Part shown: positions 22,346-24,754 of the stretch, one piece after another
Layout: the number at the start of each line of letters is the position of its first letter
Numbering within the stretch: position 1 is the first letter of the stretch
Origin: a virus
Virus record (IMG/VR): IMGVR_UViG_3300024346_000481
Span: 1-24,754 of that record
Length of the DNA stretch: 24,754 bases
Strand: one strand, 5' to 3'
The notes under the pieces: generated by a model
Database searches by the model: none
What the model saw: the letters and a program-made list of their open reading frames with translations, nothing else
What the model was told of the DNA's origin: nothing
Translations under genes and position numbers: made by a program

Positions 22346-23821
22346 ATGTCTGAGACTAAAGAGGAAAGAGAGGCCAAGTGGAAGGCCATTCGGGAAAAAA
22401 GGGCCGCCGACGCAAAGGCCGCTCAGGAGAAAAGGGCCGAAGTCGCGGCTGCTCGGAAGAAAAAAAGGGCCGAAGACGCGGCCGCTCGGAAGGAAAAGAA
22501 TGCCAAGCGGCAGGCCGAGCGGAAGAAAAAAAGGGCCGAAAAGAGAAAGGAAAAAGAATGGGAGAAGTCCCTGAAAAAAGCCAAAGCCGAAGGCGGACGG
22601 TTAATAGCTAAGGAGAAACAAAAGGAAAAAAGGGCCGCTAAGGAGGAGAAGGCTTATAAGAAGCGTCAAGCATTAGGCAGGATAAGTCGCGGCATCGACG
22701 CCACCTGTAAAACTGAAGAAGGCTACAAAGGAATCTGCAGAGACGCTGGCGAAAAGCTGACCAATGGAACATATTTTCCGAACTATTGTAAGGGAGCAGG
22801 ACATGTTAAGTGTTTTGTACCCAACCGTATAATCGAAGAAGCAAAAGCACTTGAGAAAATTAAAGTCCTCAAAAATAACTTAGATAAGACAAACAAAAAA
22901 TTAAGAGGATTTGAGCAAACTAAACAATTTGACAAATTTATGGATAAACTGGATAGAAAAGATAGAGCTCCAACTCACAAGGGATATGTCCCTGCCCACG
23001 CTAGATTTTCAAATGAAGACCCTCATAAAGCAACTAACGGAAAAGATGTCACGCCTTCAATTGGCTATGTCACAGTTCAACATGTCCCCTCTGGAAGACT
23101 CGCCACGTTTCCAGCGTTCGTAAAAAGCTTTTCTGATACTTTTTCTCTCAACTGGAATGAAGAGCCGGTATACGGAAGAATGGACCCGTTGTATACCTAT
23201 TCGAACACTAAGAGAAACCTTAACCTGTCTTTTGTAATAGTCGCAGAAAGACATTATGAAGCCGCAAAAAACATGCAAAACCTAGACCAATTAATCCAAA
23301 ACCTCTATCCTGCATACGAATCTGGTGGAGGCACATCTGCGACACGGCTCGCCGCTGCCCCTTTGTTGAAAATCTCGTGGGGCAACCTAATTAATGGAGG
23401 AGGGGGCAGAGGGATGCTCGTTGCCTGCAATAATGTAGCGATCGTACACAATGTTGAGGCAGGCTTCTTCGAATACGGTGGCTCCAGCACCAGAAAACAG
23501 CACATAATCCCGAAAGAAATCGATGTTACTTTGTCCTGCAACGTATTGCATGATTTTAACTTAGGGTTTAAGACTAACGGTAAAGCACTTGAAAAGGGTG
23601 GGAAAAAATCAAATAGTTTTTATAATTTTCCATATGGGTTTGAAACTGCAAACATTTCTGGCGCGGACCTCAAGATACCACCTAACAAACGCCCACCCGA
23701 AGACACAGATGAAACGACAGAACTGGAGGAAAAAAGAAAAAACTTAAAAGACGAGATCGCCCAAATTAAAAAAATGCGGGCAGCGGAGCACTTGCGCCGC
23801 GCCTTGAAAATGGACTTCTAA
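22346..23821 (+). CDS. Baseplate or tail-tube initiator protein with Lys-rich and Cys-bearing N-terminus (491 aa)
   Basis: A 491-residue protein. The ATG at 22346 has GGAG at 22331-22334 and is preferred over an upstream GTG. Residues 7-106 are Lys/Arg/Ala/Glu-only coil built from imperfect KKRA repeats. Residues 116-160 form a small four-Cys module (Cys121, 131, 148, 156: GICRDAGEKLTNGT, NYCKGAGHVKCFV). After a charged helix (165-205), residues 238-405 are beta-rich with YVTVQHVPSGRLATFPAFVK, SFSDTFSLNWNEEPVYGRMD, PLYTYSNTKRNLNLSFVIVA and VEAGFFEYGG, a pattern I associate with baseplate or tube-initiator proteins of contractile tails (T4 gp48/gp54 position). The C-terminus is a charged helix. 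It lies between tape measure and gp53-like genes, which fits a baseplate place. The exact T4 counterpart is uncertain. Confidence 0.85.
   Translation: MSETKEEREAKWKAIREKRAADAKAAQEKRAEVAAARKKKRAEDAAARKEKNAKRQAERKKKRAEKRKEKEWEKSLKKAKAEGGRLIAKEKQKEKRAAKEEKAYKKRQALGRISRGIDATCKTEEGYKGICRDAGEKLTNGTYFPNYCKGAGHVKCFVPNRIIEEAKALEKIKVLKNNLDKTNKKLRGFEQTKQFDKFMDKLDRKDRAPTHKGYVPAHARFSNEDPHKATNGKDVTPSIGYVTVQHVPSGRLATFPAFVKSFSDTFSLNWNEEPVYGRMDPLYTYSNTKRNLNLSFVIVAERHYEAAKNMQNLDQLIQNLYPAYESGGGTSATRLAAAPLLKISWGNLINGGGGRGMLVACNNVAIVHNVEAGFFEYGGSSTRKQHIIPKEIDVTLSCNVLHDFNLGFKTNGKALEKGGKKSNSFYNFPYGFETANISGADLKIPPNKRPPEDTDETTELEEKRKNLKDEIAQIKKMRAAEHLRRALKMDF
22364..22663 (+). repeat. Imperfect coding repeat (KKRA-type) in baseplate gene
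   Basis: A stretch rich in AAAAAGGGCCG-like units, at least five copies, which encode Lys-Lys/Lys-Arg-Ala(-Glu). The units are imperfect and unevenly spaced, and the protein stays in frame. The region gives residues 7-106 a very high charge and helical coiled-coil character. A-runs of six or seven bases recur at the units. Confidence 0.7.
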
Positions 23822-23832
23822 AGGAGAACAAC

Positions 23833-24183
23833 ATGCCCAGAGATTATAACTTTTCTACAGATACGATGGACATCGATTTTTTAGAAGGCCCTCAGAAAAT
23901 ATATTATAATTATCTTCGTAGGAGAAACATCAAACGGTTGGAGTTCTATACAACACCGGCTCTTGAGTCTCTTACCAATGAAGAAAAAGCCCAGATTGAA
24001 GTAGAGGGCCACTATTGGGCTAGGGGTGACCGATATTATAAAATTGCGCTAGAGTATTATAGCGATGCCTCTTATTGGTGGGTTATCGCTTGGTTCAACC
24101 GAAGACCAACAGAGGGTCACATCAAAATAGGTGATTATATCGAAATACCTATAAATCTTCAAGATATCCTAGAATACACTTAA
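23833..24183 (+). CDS. gp53: Baseplate wedge protein (gp53-like, LysM-type fold)
   Basis: A 116-residue protein resembling the T4 baseplate wedge protein gp53, whose C-terminal part has a LysM-like fold. The key run is YWARGDRYYKIALEYYSDAS, then YWWVIAWFNRRPTEGHIKIG and DYIEIPINLQDIL: Y-G/D-D-x-S-Y-W-W-V-I-A-W, then a loop, I-x-x-G-D-x-I-x-I-P. T4 gp53 has 196 residues, so this one is essentially the core domain with a short N-terminus (MPRDYNFSTDTMDIDFLEGP). In T4 it joins neighbouring wedges to form the baseplate ring. It starts 11 bases after the previous stop with AAGGAG (23821-23826) as ribosome site. Confidence 0.85.
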   Translation: MPRDYNFSTDTMDIDFLEGPQKIYYNYLRRRNIKRLEFYTTPALESLTNEEKAQIEVEGHYWARGDRYYKIALEYYSDASYWWVIAWFNRRPTEGHIKIGDYIEIPINLQDILEYT

Positions 24184-24194
24184 TTGGAGTTTAC

Positions 24195-24754
24195 ATGACT
24201 GAAACAACAAATAGCACATTCAACCCAACCAGCGCTGGCGGTTATACAGAGGCAAAAGATCCTATAATCTTTGACGAACAATGTTATTTGATGTTGTTTT
24301 GGAAAGACTTCGTTGATTACTCGAAAGCTTTCAGCCTTTGTTCGATGGAGAGCACCGAAAACCGGTCAAAAAATAAGTTTTTTGATTTTAGACCCAAGAA
24401 TTTAACACTTTTGGATTCTGAATATCCTGAATTAATACCCTCTTTGTTTCGTAAAAAAAAATATAGCTTCGATTTTTTTAGGATGCTGACACCGAACATT
24501 CAAGCATTATTGGTCCCTAAGATAAGAATTTATAAGTTAATACCTAGTCAAAGCAAGAACTTAAGTGGCAATCCAACTGAGTTTGACGAGATGGAGATGT
24601 TATTTCCAAATATCGAGTCTCCTTTACGAAGCACTAATAAGATCAAAACAAATATTAGTGGGGTCGGCATAAAATCTTTTTCATATGAACTAGAGGGCGG
24701 TCTTCCGAATACTGTTGAACTTTTTATAAAATGTAAATTAAGTATGGTTTTTTC
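24195..24754 (+). CDS. Probable baseplate protein, partial at window end
   Basis: A frame that starts at ATG 24195 (TTGGAG at 24184-24189 as ribosome site) and stays open to the last base, at least 186 residues. The N-terminus MTETTNSTFNPTSAGGYTEA is followed by DPIIFDEQCYLMLFWKDFVD and a charged segment. Near the middle is FFRMLTPNIQALLVPKIRIY, and near the visible end GVGIKSFSYELEGGLPNTVE followed by an I-K-C-K-L-S strand. The phrase T-P-x-I-Q-A-L-L-V-P-K-I-x-(I/L)-Y and the E-G-x-x-P strand pattern look like a structural protein of the baseplate region. I cannot name the T4 counterpart, and the rest of the gene is beyond the window. Position next to gp53-like supports baseplate. Confidence 0.75.
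   Translation, partial: MTETTNSTFNPTSAGGYTEAKDPIIFDEQCYLMLFWKDFVDYSKAFSLCSMESTENRSKNKFFDFRPKNLTLLDSEYPELIPSLFRKKKYSFDFFRMLTPNIQALLVPKIRIYKLIPSQSKNLSGNPTEFDEMEMLFPNIESPLRSTNKIKTNISGVGIKSFSYELEGGLPNTVELFIKCKLSMVF

Noticed and set aside
22378-22611. Overlapping frame and A-runs in the KKRA repeat as a programmed frameshift signal
   Set aside because: The A-runs read AAG AAA AAA AGG, not the classic A AAA AAG heptamer in frame, and no stimulatory hairpin or conserved product in the other frame is visible.

Overview
The window is part of the genome of a T4-like (contractile-tailed) bacteriophage and covers most of its virion morphogenesis module. All supported genes lie on the + strand and are packed tightly. 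Many overlap by a few bases (ATGA junctions), the longest non-coding gap is under 100 bases, and most starts have a clear GGAG-type ribosome binding site. The base composition is moderately AT-rich. I saw no tRNA, integrase, insertion sequence, CRISPR array or host-like metabolic gene cluster. The gene set and the sequence style (long gp22/gp23 homologues, an S21 gene, a gp26-like zinc-ribbon protein) resemble marine T4-like phages. The host cannot be named from the sequence, but strong Shine-Dalgarno sites imply a host that uses them.

Layout. (1) 27-3765: a tiny leader gene, the large terminase (gp17) and the portal (gp20), the DNA packaging motor. (2) 3746-6272: four to five small genes of unknown function, including a small membrane protein with a CPxCLGFW motif and a 22-codon mini-ORF. 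They sit where T4 has its prohead core genes. (3) 6269-7975: the prohead protease (gp21) followed by two unknown, probably head-associated proteins. (4) 7988-8254: a gene for a ribosomal protein bS21 homologue inside the head operon. (5) 8262-9536: three small beta-rich proteins, two of which look like relatives of each other, probably capsid surface or fibre proteins. (6) 9612-12455: scaffold (gp22) and major capsid protein (gp23), closed by a strong intrinsic terminator. (7) 12550-15156: probable neck and tail-completion proteins (gp13-, gp14- and gp15-like). (8) 15242-18751: a very large tail sheath protein (gp18) and the tail tube protein (gp19). (9) 18772-19801: a zinc-ribbon gp26-like baseplate protein and a small overlapping gene, closed by a second intrinsic terminator. 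(10) 19893-24754: tape measure protein, a baseplate or tube-initiator protein with an unusual lysine-rich and cysteine-bearing N-terminus, a gp53-like wedge protein, and the start of another large protein that runs off the window.

How it works together: gp20 nucleates the prohead, gp22 (and probably several of the unknown core proteins) forms the inner scaffold, gp23 forms the shell, and gp21 cleaves the core and the capsid N-terminus. gp17 then packages DNA through gp20, the neck proteins close the head, and a separately built tail (baseplate, tape measure, tube, sheath, terminator) is attached. The S21 homologue, the mini-ORF with a near-perfect Shine-Dalgarno site, the cysteine module in the baseplate protein and the recurring ACTATTTAYT motif in gaps are the points most worth following up.
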